Shown in pieces: positions 1 to 9,200 of a stretch of DNA of 64,000 bases (its first letter is position 1; each line of letters starts with the position of its first letter). Made by a program: the position numbers and the translations under genes. The notes beneath the pieces are model-generated. The model searched no databases. It saw only the letters and a list, made by a program, of their open reading frames with translations, and was not told the origin of the DNA. This DNA comes from an uncultured Paracoccaceae bacterium (GTDB lineage Bacteria; Pseudomonadota; Alphaproteobacteria; Rhodobacterales; Rhodobacteraceae), in NCBI GenBank assembly GCA_947487205.1, contig CANKVU010000001.1, forward strand, positions 372,001 to 436,000, written 5' to 3'.

Positions 1-112
1 TCTGCACCTCCTCCACGAAAGTCCCTCCCCTCTTTCGTTCCTCAAGGGAGGACTCGGACAGGGGGGGGTCGGTTCCGGACTAATCCTGGAGGGGACTGGC
101 GCGGGGCCGCTC
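1..112. other. Window edge downstream of msrA, no gene seen
   Basis: No gene is visible between the window start and the msrA stop codon. An imperfect inverted repeat (AGTCCCTCCC at 20-29 against GGGAGGACT at 46-54, one bulged base) could form a hairpin downstream of msrA, but there is no T tract, so calling it a terminator would be weak. A run of eight G starts at 61. Confidence 0.3.
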
Positions 113-766
113 TCAGGCGGCGCCGACCCCCACCGGGCAGGTCACGCCGGTGCCGCCGAGGCCGCAATACCCGCCCGGATTCTTCGCCAGGTATTGCTGG
201 TGGTAATCCTCGGCGAAATAGAAGGCCGGCGCGTCGCGGATCTCGGTCGTGATCTCGCCGTAGCCCGCGGCGCGGAGCCGTTCCTGCATGGCCGCGCGGG
301 TCGTCTCGGCCGCCTCGCGCTGCGCGGCGTCGAAGACGTAGATGCCCGACCGGTACTGGGTTCCCCGATCGTTTCCCTGCCGCATGCCCTGCGTGGGGTC
401 GTGCCCCTCCCAGAACACCTTGAGGAGCGCCTCGAAGGACACGATCGCGGGGTCGTAGACCACGCGCACCACCTCGTTGTGGCCCGTCCGCCCGGAACAG
501 ACCTCCTCGTAGGTCGGGTTCGGGGTATGGCCGCCGGCATAGCCCACGGCGGTGTTCACCACCCCGTCGACCTGCCAGAACATGCGCTCCACGCCCCAGA
601 AGCATCCCATGCCGAAGATTGCCTCGCGCAGGTTGGCGGGCATCTCGCCCTTCAGGGGTCGGTCGAGGACGGCGTGGCGCTCGGCGGTGGGGATGGGGCG
701 GTCGCGGCCGGGCAGCGCGGCATCGGCGGCGGGAATTTCGGTCGACTTGCGTAGAAGGTTGAACAT
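113..766 (-). CDS. msrA: Peptide-methionine (S)-S-oxide reductase MsrA
   Basis: 217-residue enzyme that reduces the S epimer of methionine sulfoxide in damaged proteins, using thioredoxin. The MsrA signature GCFWG carries the catalytic Cys at residue 55, followed by the family motifs [20 protein letters not shown] and GTQYRS. Two Cys near the C-terminus (in GGYCGLGG and VTCPVG) are candidate resolving residues. The ATG at 764-766 was chosen because a good Shine-Dalgarno sequence (GGAGGA) lies 6 bases upstream. The reading frame stays open for another 95 codons upstream, but that part is low-complexity and unlike the family. The gene stands alone and reads leftward. I see nothing unusual in the protein. 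Confidence 0.95.
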   Translation of the reverse strand: MFNLLRKSTEIPAADAALPGRDRPIPTAERHAVLDRPLKGEMPANLREAIFGMGCFWGVERMFWQVDGVVNTAVGYAGGHTPNPTYEEVCSGRTGHNEVVRVVYDPAIVSFEALLKVFWEGHDPTQGMRQGNDRGTQYRSGIYVFDAAQREAAETTRAAMQERLRAAGYGEITTEIRDAPAFYFAEDYHQQYLAKNPGGYCGLGGTGVTCPVGVGAA

Positions 767-1154
767 CGCGTCCTCCGGATCAGGCTCGAGGCGCGATATA
801 GGTACGGCGCGCCGCGGGCGCCATGGCCGCGACCCGCTACGCCGCAGACGCGCGCGACAGGCCCGGGCCACGTACGCCCCGGTGATCCGCCGCCGATCCG
901 CCGGCGGCACCCTGCCGACCCATGCCTGTCCGGCGGTCACGAAATCGTTGAGCGGTGAAACGGCCCGGCCCGTTTCGGCCGCGGCGGCCTCCACCCGCGG
1001 GACGCCGCGGCCGCCCGACCGGGCGTCTGGTTTCGCGGGACGAATTGTCAAGACCCGCCCGGCGGCTCCGGTCCGGCCGGTTGCGGAGATGGAACAGGCC
1101 CCCTAGCTCACGGTTCCTCAACTGAGCACTGAAACTGGCTTGGAGACGACGACG
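767..1154. other. 388-base divergent intergenic region
   Basis: This region separates msrA from the rightward surA-like gene and must hold the promoters of both. I see no convincing gene. The open frames are GC-driven and resemble nothing known to me. A weak promoter-like pair for the rightward gene, TTGCGG at 1081 and TAGCTC after a 17-base gap, is possible but unproven. Confidence 0.4.
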
Positions 1155-1982
1155 ATGAAGACCACCCCCCTCACCCGCGTGATCGCCCTTGTACTGGCCG
1201 CGCCGCTTGCCGTCACGCCCGCCCTCGCGCAGGACGATGGCACTCAGCCGCAGAGCGAAGAGAGCAGTCAAGGCGGCGAGGCTTCGGGCCAGTCGCAGGG
1301 CGCGCAATCCGGCGACGCAGGATCGGGTCAGATGTCCTCGCCCGATGCGATGGACCCCGAACAGCTCATTGCCACCGTCGACGGCACCGAGATCACGGCC
1401 GGTGACGTGCAGACCGCGATCGACGGCCTGCCGCAGCAGATGCGTCAACAGATGCCGCCCGAGATGCTCGCCTCCATGGCCGTGGACCAGCTGGTCCTGC
1501 GCCAGCTCATCCTGCAGGAAGCCGAGGCGCAGAACCTCTCCGAGGACGAGGAGGTCCAGCAGCTGATCGAGGAGAACCAGCGCGCCAGCGAGGAGGATGC
1601 GATCCTTCAGGTCTACGTGCAGCGGCAGCTCGAAGGCGCGGTGACCGACGAGAAGGTGCAGGAAACCTACGACGAGATCTCCTCGCAGACCGAGGAAGAG
1701 GTCCCGCCGCTCGACGCCGTGCGCCCGCAGATCGAGCAGCAATTGCGTCAGCAGCGCCTGGGCGAGGTGCGCGACGACCTGATGCAAGATGTCGAGATCG
1801 TCTATTACGGCCCCGACGGCGAACCGATGGAGGCCTCGGCCCAACCCGGCGGCACCTCCGGCCAGGGCGAGTCCGCCAGCGGATCCGACAGCGAGGGGTC
1901 GAGCGCGTCCGACAGCCAGGACGCCGAGGGCGACGCGTCCGGCGGCGAAGGCAGCGAAGACGGCACGTCCACCGAAAACTGA
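1155..1982 (+). CDS. SurA-like periplasmic protein lacking the parvulin domain
   Basis: 275-residue exported protein. It has a typical signal peptide (residues 1-24, ending ALA before QDDG), then a Ser/Gly/Gln-rich linker to about residue 65. A SurA/PrsA-type N-terminal chaperone segment follows (LIATVDGTEITAGDV, then a helix that includes MAVDQLVLRQLIL). A helical C-terminal part (LDAVRPQIEQQLRQQRL) corresponds to the helix that follows the parvulin domain in related isomerases. The isomerase domain itself, normally about 90-100 residues starting with a SHIL-type motif, is absent. The last ~70 residues are an acidic Ser/Gly/Asp tail. I infer a periplasmic chaperone without prolyl isomerase activity. 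The start is ATG 1155 with GGAG at 1142; a TTG at 1140 is less likely. Confidence 0.8.
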   Translation: MKTTPLTRVIALVLAAPLAVTPALAQDDGTQPQSEESSQGGEASGQSQGAQSGDAGSGQMSSPDAMDPEQLIATVDGTEITAGDVQTAIDGLPQQMRQQMPPEMLASMAVDQLVLRQLILQEAEAQNLSEDEEVQQLIEENQRASEEDAILQVYVQRQLEGAVTDEKVQETYDEISSQTEEEVPPLDAVRPQIEQQLRQQRLGEVRDDLMQDVEIVYYGPDGEPMEASAQPGGTSGQGESASGSDSEGSSASDSQDAEGDASGGEGSEDGTSTEN

Positions 1983-2020
1983 TCGCGCCAGCGGCGCGCC
2001 TGCGCGCCGATGTGCCGATC

Positions 2021-2047
2021 CGGCCCGCCGATCCCGTCGGCGGGCCG
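2021..2047. terminator. Hairpin between two converging genes
   Basis: A perfect 11-base-pair inverted repeat (CGGCCCGCCGA at 2021-2031, TCGGCGGGCCG at 2037-2047) with a 5-base loop lies between the ends of the surA-like gene and priA. It is symmetrical, so it could stop transcription from either side. Neither side has a T tract, so termination efficiency is unknown. Confidence 0.5.
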
Positions 2048-2093
2048 ATGTCGTTCCGGGGGATGGATCGCGCCGTGGCCCCCGGCGCGCGGG

Positions 2094-4307
2094 TCAATAG
2101 AAGCTCTGCGGATCGATATCCACGCTGAGCCGCATGTCCCCCTTCACGGGGACCTGCGCCAGCCAGTCGACGATCGCCTGCTGCAGGGGCGCGCCCTTGT
2201 CCGCCTTGACGAGGAGGCGCACCCGGTGCCGCCCCCGGATCCGCGCGATCGGCGCGGGCGCGGGGCCGTAAAGCTCCGCCCCCACCCGGCGCAGGGGGTC
2301 GGCCGCGCGCGCCAGCCGGGTGCCGAGGTCGAACGCCGCCTGCACGTCCGGAGAGGACAGGACGATCCCCGCCATCCGGCCATAGGGCGGCACGCCGGCG
2401 CGGCGCCGCTCGGCCGCCTCCGCCGCCCAGAAGGCGTCCTCGTCCCCGGTCAGGATCGCGCGGATCACCGGATGCTCGGGCTGGAAGGTCTGCATCAGGG
2501 CCACGCCCGGCTTCTCCGCCCGTCCCGCGCGGCCCGCCACCTGCCGCATCAGCTGGAACGTCCGTTCCGCCGCCCGCAGGTCCGATCCCTGCAGGCCCAG
2601 ATCCGCGTCGATCACGCCGACGAGCGTCAGGTGCGGGAAATTGTGCCCCTTGGCTACCAGTTGCGTGCCCACGACGATATCGGCCCCGCCCGCCGCGATC
2701 TCCTCGATCCGCGCCTTCAGCGCCCGTGCCGAGGCGTACATGTCCGACGACAGGACCGCCACGCGCGCCTGCGGGAACAGCGCCGTGGCCTCTTCGGCCA
2801 TGCGCTCCACGCCCGGTCCCACGGCCGCGAGCTTGCCCGCGACCTCGCAGGAGGGGCAGGCCTCCGGCACCGGCTTGGTCTCGCCGCATTGATGGCAGAC
2901 GAGGCGGTTCAGGAACCGGTGCTCGACCATCCGCGCATCGCACAGATCGCAGCCGATCATGTGCCCGCAGGCCCGGCAGATCGTCACCGGCGCGTATCCC
3001 CGCCGGTTCAGGAACAGCAGGCTCTGCTCGCCCTTCTCCAGCCGGTCGCGCACCTCGCCGGCCAGCGTCGGCGACACCCACCGCCCCGGCGGAACCTCCT
3101 CGCCGCGCATGTCCACGGCCCGCATCTCGGGCAGGGCGGCGGTGCCGTAGCGCGCGGCGAGGGTCAGGCCCCGATACTTGCCCGCCTCAACGTTGGCCCA
3201 GCTTTCCAGCGACGGCGTGGCCGAGGCCAGCACCACCTGCGCCCCCCCGATCGAGGCCCGCAGCACGGCCATGTCGCGGGCGTTGTAGAGCACGCCATCC
3301 TCCTGCTTGTAGGAGGTGTCATGCTCCTCGTCGACGACGATCAGGCCGAGATCGGCGAAGGGCAGGAACAGGGCCGACCGCGCTCCGACCACGAGGCCGG
3401 CACCGTTCTCCGCCGCCATCTTCCAGGCCCGCCGCCGTTCCGTCTTCGTCACGCCGTGGTGCCATTCGGCCGGCTTGGCGCCGAACCGCGCCTCAACCCG
3501 GGCCAGGAACTCCGCCGTAAGCGCGATCTCGGGCAGGAGCACCAGCGCCTGCCGCCCCGCCCGCAGGCAGGCGGCGACCGCTTCCAGATAGACCTCGGTT
3601 TTGCCGGACCCCGTGACGCCCCGCAGAAGCGTGGTCCCGTAGGTGCCCGACCCCACCGCGCGTGCCAGGGCCTCCGCGGCCTCCGCCTGGTCGGAGGCCA
3701 GCGGCTTGCCGGCCATGTCGGGGTCGAGACGCGGATAGGGCGTGTCGCGCGGCGCCTCGCGCTCCACGACCGCGCCGCTCGCCACCAGGCCCTTGACCAC
3801 CCCGGTCCCAGTCCCGGCCATCTGCGCCAGTTCGCTCAGGGTGAACGACAGCCCGCCAAATTCCTCCAGGGCCCCCAGCACGCGCCGCCGCGCATCGGTC
3901 ATCCGCTCGGGATCCCCCTCGCCCAGGGCATAGACGCGCCGCATGGCCGGCGATCCGCCCAGACCGGGCGACCGGGTCGCGAGGCGCAGCATCGCCGGCA
4001 GGGGCGTCAGGGTATACTGGGCCGCGCGGGTCAGGAACTCCCGCAGCTCCGCGCGCATCGGCGGCACGTCGAGGATGCCGGCGACGGGCCGGATCCGGGC
4101 GGCGTCGAAACTGCCTTCGCCCTCCGCCCAGACCACCCCCAGAACCCGGCGCGGGCCGAGCGGCACCTCGACGAAATCGCCCGTCCGACACCCGGTATCG
4201 GGGGCGAAGTAATCCAGCGGCCGATCGAGCGGCTGGGTCGTCAGCACGCCGAGCCGGTCGCCGGGGGCGAAGCGCCGGTCGGGCGGGATCTGGCGGGGGG
4301 CACTCAC
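2094..4307 (-). CDS. priA: Primosomal protein N' (replication restart helicase PriA)
   Basis: 737-residue 3'-5' superfamily-2 DNA helicase that recognises stalled forks and starts reloading of DnaB. Domains in order: an N-terminal fork-binding domain; a helicase core with Walker A (GVTGSGKTE, about residue 230) and a DEEH box (about 325); an eight-cysteine zinc-binding insert (CRACGHMIGCDLC ... CHQCGE ... CPSC, about 445-490); and a second helicase lobe with the QMRQVAGRAGR-like motif VI. The length is usual for the family. The gene reads leftward and ends facing the surA-like gene. The ATG at 4307 sits 40 bases downstream of the small gene above it. I see no damage. Confidence 0.97.
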   Translation of the reverse strand: MSAPRQIPPDRRFAPGDRLGVLTTQPLDRPLDYFAPDTGCRTGDFVEVPLGPRRVLGVVWAEGEGSFDAARIRPVAGILDVPPMRAELREFLTRAAQYTLTPLPAMLRLATRSPGLGGSPAMRRVYALGEGDPERMTDARRRVLGALEEFGGLSFTLSELAQMAGTGTGVVKGLVASGAVVEREAPRDTPYPRLDPDMAGKPLASDQAEAAEALARAVGSGTYGTTLLRGVTGSGKTEVYLEAVAACLRAGRQALVLLPEIALTAEFLARVEARFGAKPAEWHHGVTKTERRRAWKMAAENGAGLVVGARSALFLPFADLGLIVVDEEHDTSYKQEDGVLYNARDMAVLRASIGGAQVVLASATPSLESWANVEAGKYRGLTLAARYGTAALPEMRAVDMRGEEVPPGRWVSPTLAGEVRDRLEKGEQSLLFLNRRGYAPVTICRACGHMIGCDLCDARMVEHRFLNRLVCHQCGETKPVPEACPSCEVAGKLAAVGPGVERMAEEATALFPQARVAVLSSDMYASARALKARIEEIAAGGADIVVGTQLVAKGHNFPHLTLVGVIDADLGLQGSDLRAAERTFQLMRQVAGRAGRAEKPGVALMQTFQPEHPVIRAILTGDEDAFWAAEAAERRRAGVPPYGRMAGIVLSSPDVQAAFDLGTRLARAADPLRRVGAELYGPAPAPIARIRGRHRVRLLVKADKGAPLQQAIVDWLAQVPVKGDMRLSVDIDPQSFY

Positions 4308-4347
4308 CCGGCCGACATGCCCGCTCCCCGCGCCGCGTTCAAGATCC

Positions 4348-4713
4348 TCAGGTGGCGAGCACCCGCAGATCCGCCGCCGAAAGCTGCGGGACGCCCGGGA
4401 CGATCGCCAGGACCTCGTCCCCGATGGTCACGAGCCCGTCGCAGCCGTCGTCCGACGGGCGCACGGTGATCAGCGCGGACCGGTCCGCCGCCACCGGCAG
4501 CGACACCACGTCCTCGCCGTGCCGGAACCCCGACAGCACCAGCGGCCCCGCGGGCACCGCCTCCGCGGGTGGCAACTCGGTCTCCGCCGCGGGTTTCAGC
4601 GGCGCGGCGCGCGCGCGACGCGACCAGCGCCCCCCGGTCAGCGCCGAGACGCCCAGCGACGCCAAGAGGCAGATCGTCCAGATCGCCAGAATTCCCAGAT
4701 CGCCACTTTCCAT
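4348..4713 (-). CDS. Small membrane-anchored protein with RTX-like C-terminal segment
   Basis: 121 residues, function unknown. A single hydrophobic helix (residues 7-25) is followed by a basic stretch (RWSRRARA), so the remainder is probably cytoplasmic. Residues 60-121 ([12 protein letters not shown] ... [16 protein letters not shown] ... [12 protein letters not shown]) resemble the short beta-rich segment that often follows RTX repeats in Rhodobacteraceae proteins; this is my recollection of the pattern, not a search. The start ATG has GGAG about 9 bases upstream. It reads leftward ahead of priA, so the two may be cotranscribed. It starts from the same intergenic region as rpsO. Confidence 0.7.
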   Translation of the reverse strand: MESGDLGILAIWTICLLASLGVSALTGGRWSRRARAAPLKPAAETELPPAEAVPAGPLVLSGFRHGEDVVSLPVAADRSALITVRPSDDGCDGLVTIGDEVLAIVPGVPQLSAADLRVLAT

Positions 4714-4769
4714 GGCACGTACTCCGAATCTCTTCTTGGCGGAGTATATGGAGGCTTCCTAACAGGAGG

Positions 4770-4798
4770 TTGACCCCGAAAACGCTTTGCATCGCGAA
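4770..4798 (+). promoter_or_regulatory. Possible rpsO promoter
   Basis: TTGACC at 4770-4775 matches the -35 consensus at five of six positions. It lies upstream of rpsO, and the following bases are relatively AT-rich. The -10 element is not clear (CGCGAA at a 17-base gap), so this is a tentative call. Confidence 0.25.
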
Positions 4799-4916
4799 TG
4801 TGATCCTGTATGGGCGGGCCTCCGCCGCGAGGGCCGATCCTCGCGGCTCGGGCCCGTGCTGGACGACATCCTGGCCGGCGCCGACATCACACCGCCGACG
4901 CGAAAGGAGACCCCCG

Positions 4917-5186
4917 ATGTCGATCACGCAGGACGAAAAGCAGCAGCTTATCAAGGATTACGGCAGCAAGGACGGCGACACCGGCTCGCCCGAGGTGCAG
5001 GTGGCGATCCTGACCCACCGAATCGCCGCCCTGACCGAGCACTTCAAGACCCACAAGAAGGACAACCACTCCCGCCGTGGCCTTCTCAAGCTCGTGGCGC
5101 AGCGCCGCAAGCTCCTGGATTACACCCGCGCCAAGAACGAGGAGCGTTACCGCGACCTCATCCAGCGCCTCGGCATCCGCCGCTGA
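4917..5186 (+). CDS. rpsO: 30S ribosomal protein S15
   Basis: 89-residue primary binding protein of the 16S rRNA central domain. The whole sequence fits the S15 family: the [14 protein letters not shown] motif, the loop [12 protein letters not shown] and the C-terminal [12 protein letters not shown]. Length is exactly as usual. The start ATG has a strong Shine-Dalgarno sequence (AAAGGAG, 8 bases upstream). In most bacteria rpsO lies directly before pnp. Here a strong terminator and the bciA gene separate them. Confidence 0.98.
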   Translation: MSITQDEKQQLIKDYGSKDGDTGSPEVQVAILTHRIAALTEHFKTHKKDNHSRRGLLKLVAQRRKLLDYTRAKNEERYRDLIQRLGIRR

Positions 5187-5211
5187 GGTTCCCGCCGCGC
5201 TGGTTGCGCAT

Positions 5212-5238
5212 GGGCCGCCCCCGGGGGCGGCCTTTTTC
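5212..5238 (+). terminator. Rho-independent terminator after rpsO
   Basis: The palindrome GGCCGCCCCC / GGGGGCGGCC (5213-5232) is followed directly by TTTTT. This is the clearest intrinsic terminator in the window. It lies 26 bases after the rpsO stop and would limit readthrough into bciA. Confidence 0.85.
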
Positions 5239-5274
5239 TTGCGCGGGGGCCAGGCTCGGGAAACACTGGCGCGC

Positions 5275-6219
5275 ATGGACGTGGTTCTCCTCGGCGCGAG
5301 CGGCAGCATCGGACGAGCGACCGCCCGGGCGCTCGACGCGGCCGGGCACCGCGTCCGCGCGGTCCTGCGCCCCGGCTCCGACCCCGACCTGCCCGGCGGG
5401 GTGACGCGGCATCGCGCCGATGTCACCCGGGACGGCGCGCTCGATGCGGTCATGGCGGGCGCCGACGCCGCCATCTGCTGCCTGGCCTCCCGCACCGGCA
5501 CGGCCGGGGATGCCCGCCGGATCGACCGGGACGCCACCATCCGCGCCGTCGCGGCGGCGGAGACGGCGCGCCTGTCCCGCTTCGTCCTCCTGTCGGCGAT
5601 CTGCGTCGATCCGCCGGTGCTGGCCTTCCAGCACGCCAAGCGCGCCGCCGAGGATCGCCTGATGGCCGCGTCCCTCGGCTGGGCGATCGTGCGGCCGACC
5701 GCCTTCTTCAAGTCGCTCTCGGGGCAGGTCGCCCGCGTCGCGGCGGGCAAGCCGTTCCTCGTCTTCGGCGACGGGCGGCTCACGGCCTGCGCCCCGATCT
5801 CGGACGCGGACCTCGCCGATTACCTCGTCGGCTGCCTGTCCGACCCGGCGGCGGCGGGCCGCGTCCTGCCCGTCGGCGGCCCCGGCCCCGCCCTCACCCC
5901 GCGCGACCAGGCGGCCATCCTGTCCGACCTGCTGGGCCGCCCCGTGCCGATCCGCCGCATCCCCGTGGCGGTGCTCGACGGCGCCGCCCTGCTGCTCGGC
6001 CTCGCGGCCCGGCTGCGCCCCGCCTGGGCGCCCAAGGCCGAACTGGCGCGGATCGGACGGTTCTATGCCACCACCTCCATGCTCGCGACCGATCCGGTCA
6101 CGGGACGGCCCGACGCCGCCGCCACCCCCCGGCACGGGACCGACACGCTGCGCGATCACTACGCCCGCCTGCTGTCGGGAGAGGCGCGGGACGATCGCGG
6201 GACGCACGCCGTCTTCTGA
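5275..6219 (+). CDS. bciA: 3,8-divinyl (proto)chlorophyllide 8-vinyl reductase BciA
   Basis: 314-residue NAD(P)H-dependent atypical short-chain reductase of the NmrA-like type. It reduces the 8-vinyl group of (proto)chlorophyllide during bacteriochlorophyll synthesis. The Rossmann motif GASGSIGRAT is at residues 7-16. Residues near the middle (CLASRTG, LLSAICV, then IVRPTAFFKSLSGQV and KPFLVFGDGRLTACAPISD) closely match BciA proteins as I remember them, as does the HAVF C-terminus. The start ATG 5275 gives the family's N-terminus, but no clear Shine-Dalgarno sequence precedes it. It sits alone between rpsO and pnp, about 13 kb from the nearest other pigment gene, and I see no PpsR box in front of it. 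Confidence 0.9.
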   Translation: MDVVLLGASGSIGRATARALDAAGHRVRAVLRPGSDPDLPGGVTRHRADVTRDGALDAVMAGADAAICCLASRTGTAGDARRIDRDATIRAVAAAETARLSRFVLLSAICVDPPVLAFQHAKRAAEDRLMAASLGWAIVRPTAFFKSLSGQVARVAAGKPFLVFGDGRLTACAPISDADLADYLVGCLSDPAAAGRVLPVGGPGPALTPRDQAAILSDLLGRPVPIRRIPVAVLDGAALLLGLAARLRPAWAPKAELARIGRFYATTSMLATDPVTGRPDAAATPRHGTDTLRDHYARLLSGEARDDRGTHAVF

Positions 6220-6330
6220 CCCCCGGGACCGATCGGCGCGCCCGCTGGCCAGTCGGACGCTTTTACTTTATGTGGCGGTCCATCTGAGACGTGACGCCCG
6301 GACCCCGGCGCATGGGATGATGATGGGGTC

Positions 6331-6348
6331 GGCGGCAATGGGGCCGCC
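6331..6348 (+). promoter_or_regulatory. Hairpin in the pnp leader
   Basis: GGCGGC (6331-6336) and GCCGCC (6343-6348) can pair around a 6-base loop 50 bases upstream of pnp. In enterobacteria the pnp leader forms a hairpin cut by RNase III that mediates autoregulation. Whether this hairpin has that role is only an inference from position. Confidence 0.3.
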
Positions 6349-6399
6349 AAGCAACGGACCGCCGGGGAGGGCTCCGGCCGGCCCAGATAGGATACGACG

Positions 6400-8532
<2,133 letters not shown>

Positions 8533-8541
8533 TCGAGACCC

Positions 8542-8566
8542 CGCCGGGCCACCAAGCGGCCCGGCG
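8542..8566 (+). terminator. Probable terminator hairpin after pnp
   Basis: A 9-base-pair stem (CGCCGGGCC at 8542-8550, GGCCCGGCG at 8558-8566) with a 7-base loop begins 10 bases after the pnp stop. There is no T tract, so it may act as a 3'-end stabiliser rather than as a terminator. Confidence 0.5.
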
Positions 8567-8889
8567 ATCGCCGTGCAGGCGCGTCACTCGCTTGCCGCTT
8601 CGCGATCCAGAGGATCATTCATGGCCATCGGCGTGTCGCGCCGGTGGCCATGGCATACCGGCTTCTGGATTAAAGATCTGGGCGTGGCAGCTCGAACAAA
8701 TCGCCACCTACCCCTCTCGGGCAGTAGCCAGATTCGCCAGATTCAGACGATTCACATGTCACCGCCAGGCTTCGGGCCTCTGCGGATCACAGCCGTGGGT
8801 CCATTCGACGCAGGCTTGCCAGCAATTTCACCAAGGAATGTGCGATGCCGCACGATCGGGGAGCAGCAGGGTTGGCTCGTCGCCCGCCC
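8567..8889. other. Gene-poor stretch of lower GC after pnp
   Basis: About 320 bases without a convincing gene. Base composition drops visibly against the neighbours (AT-rich words such as TTAAAGATC). On the minus strand, bases 8698-8684 read CSSCH, a c-type haem motif, followed in frame by AQIFNPEAGMPWPP and a stop at about 8620. An upstream stop codon lies only a few codons before, and other frames are also broken. It may be an eroded remnant of a foreign or duplicated gene; no parent gene could be identified. Confidence 0.35.
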
Positions 8890-9087
8890 TCAATCCGCGT
8901 CGTTCAACTCTCCGGGGCGGTGGCGCTCGTCACGGATGAATTTCAGCCCCACCAGGGTAACCGACAGGATCAGGAACACGAAGAAGAGGGCCTGCGCCAG
9001 CCATGCGAGTTCCGCGCCCGACCCACCGAAGCCGAACAGGCCGGAGGTAAGGGCCACCGCGAAGCTGATGAAGGACCAGTAGATCAT
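8890..9087 (-). CDS. Small inner-membrane protein, DUF1328-like
   Basis: 65 residues with two predicted membrane helices (about 4-22 and 28-49) around a Gly-rich turn (GLFGFGGSGAE), then a polar tail. This two-helix GF-G pattern resembles the DUF1328/UPF0391 family, small membrane proteins of unknown function that are often stress-induced. The family assignment comes from pattern memory and is moderate. The ATG has a weak purine-rich Shine-Dalgarno sequence (GAGAG). It is transcribed leftward, towards the lower-GC stretch. Confidence 0.6.
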   Translation of the reverse strand: MIYWSFISFAVALTSGLFGFGGSGAELAWLAQALFFVFLILSVTLVGLKFIRDERHRPGELNDAD

Positions 9088-9168
9088 GGCTCTCTCGGTT
9101 GCTGCTGCCTTGCACTGACAGGCTAAGGCTCCTGGCCGGTCCCTGGTTCCATGTCATTTGACGTAATT

Positions 9169-9194
9169 CCGGCCACAACCTCGTATGTGGCCGG
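9169..9194 (-). terminator. Hairpin after tamB
   Basis: CCGGCCACA (9169-9177) and TGTGGCCGG (9186-9194) form a perfect 9-base-pair stem with an 8-base loop, 6 bases beyond the tamB stop. It has no T tract. Its position at the end of the tamA-tamB unit fits a terminator or a 3'-end stabiliser. Confidence 0.5.
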
Positions 9195-9200
9195 ATCGCA

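Noticed and set aside
767-1051. 95-codon upstream extension of msrA
   Set aside because: It is low-complexity, not part of MsrA, and the ATG at 764-766 has a good ribosome binding site.
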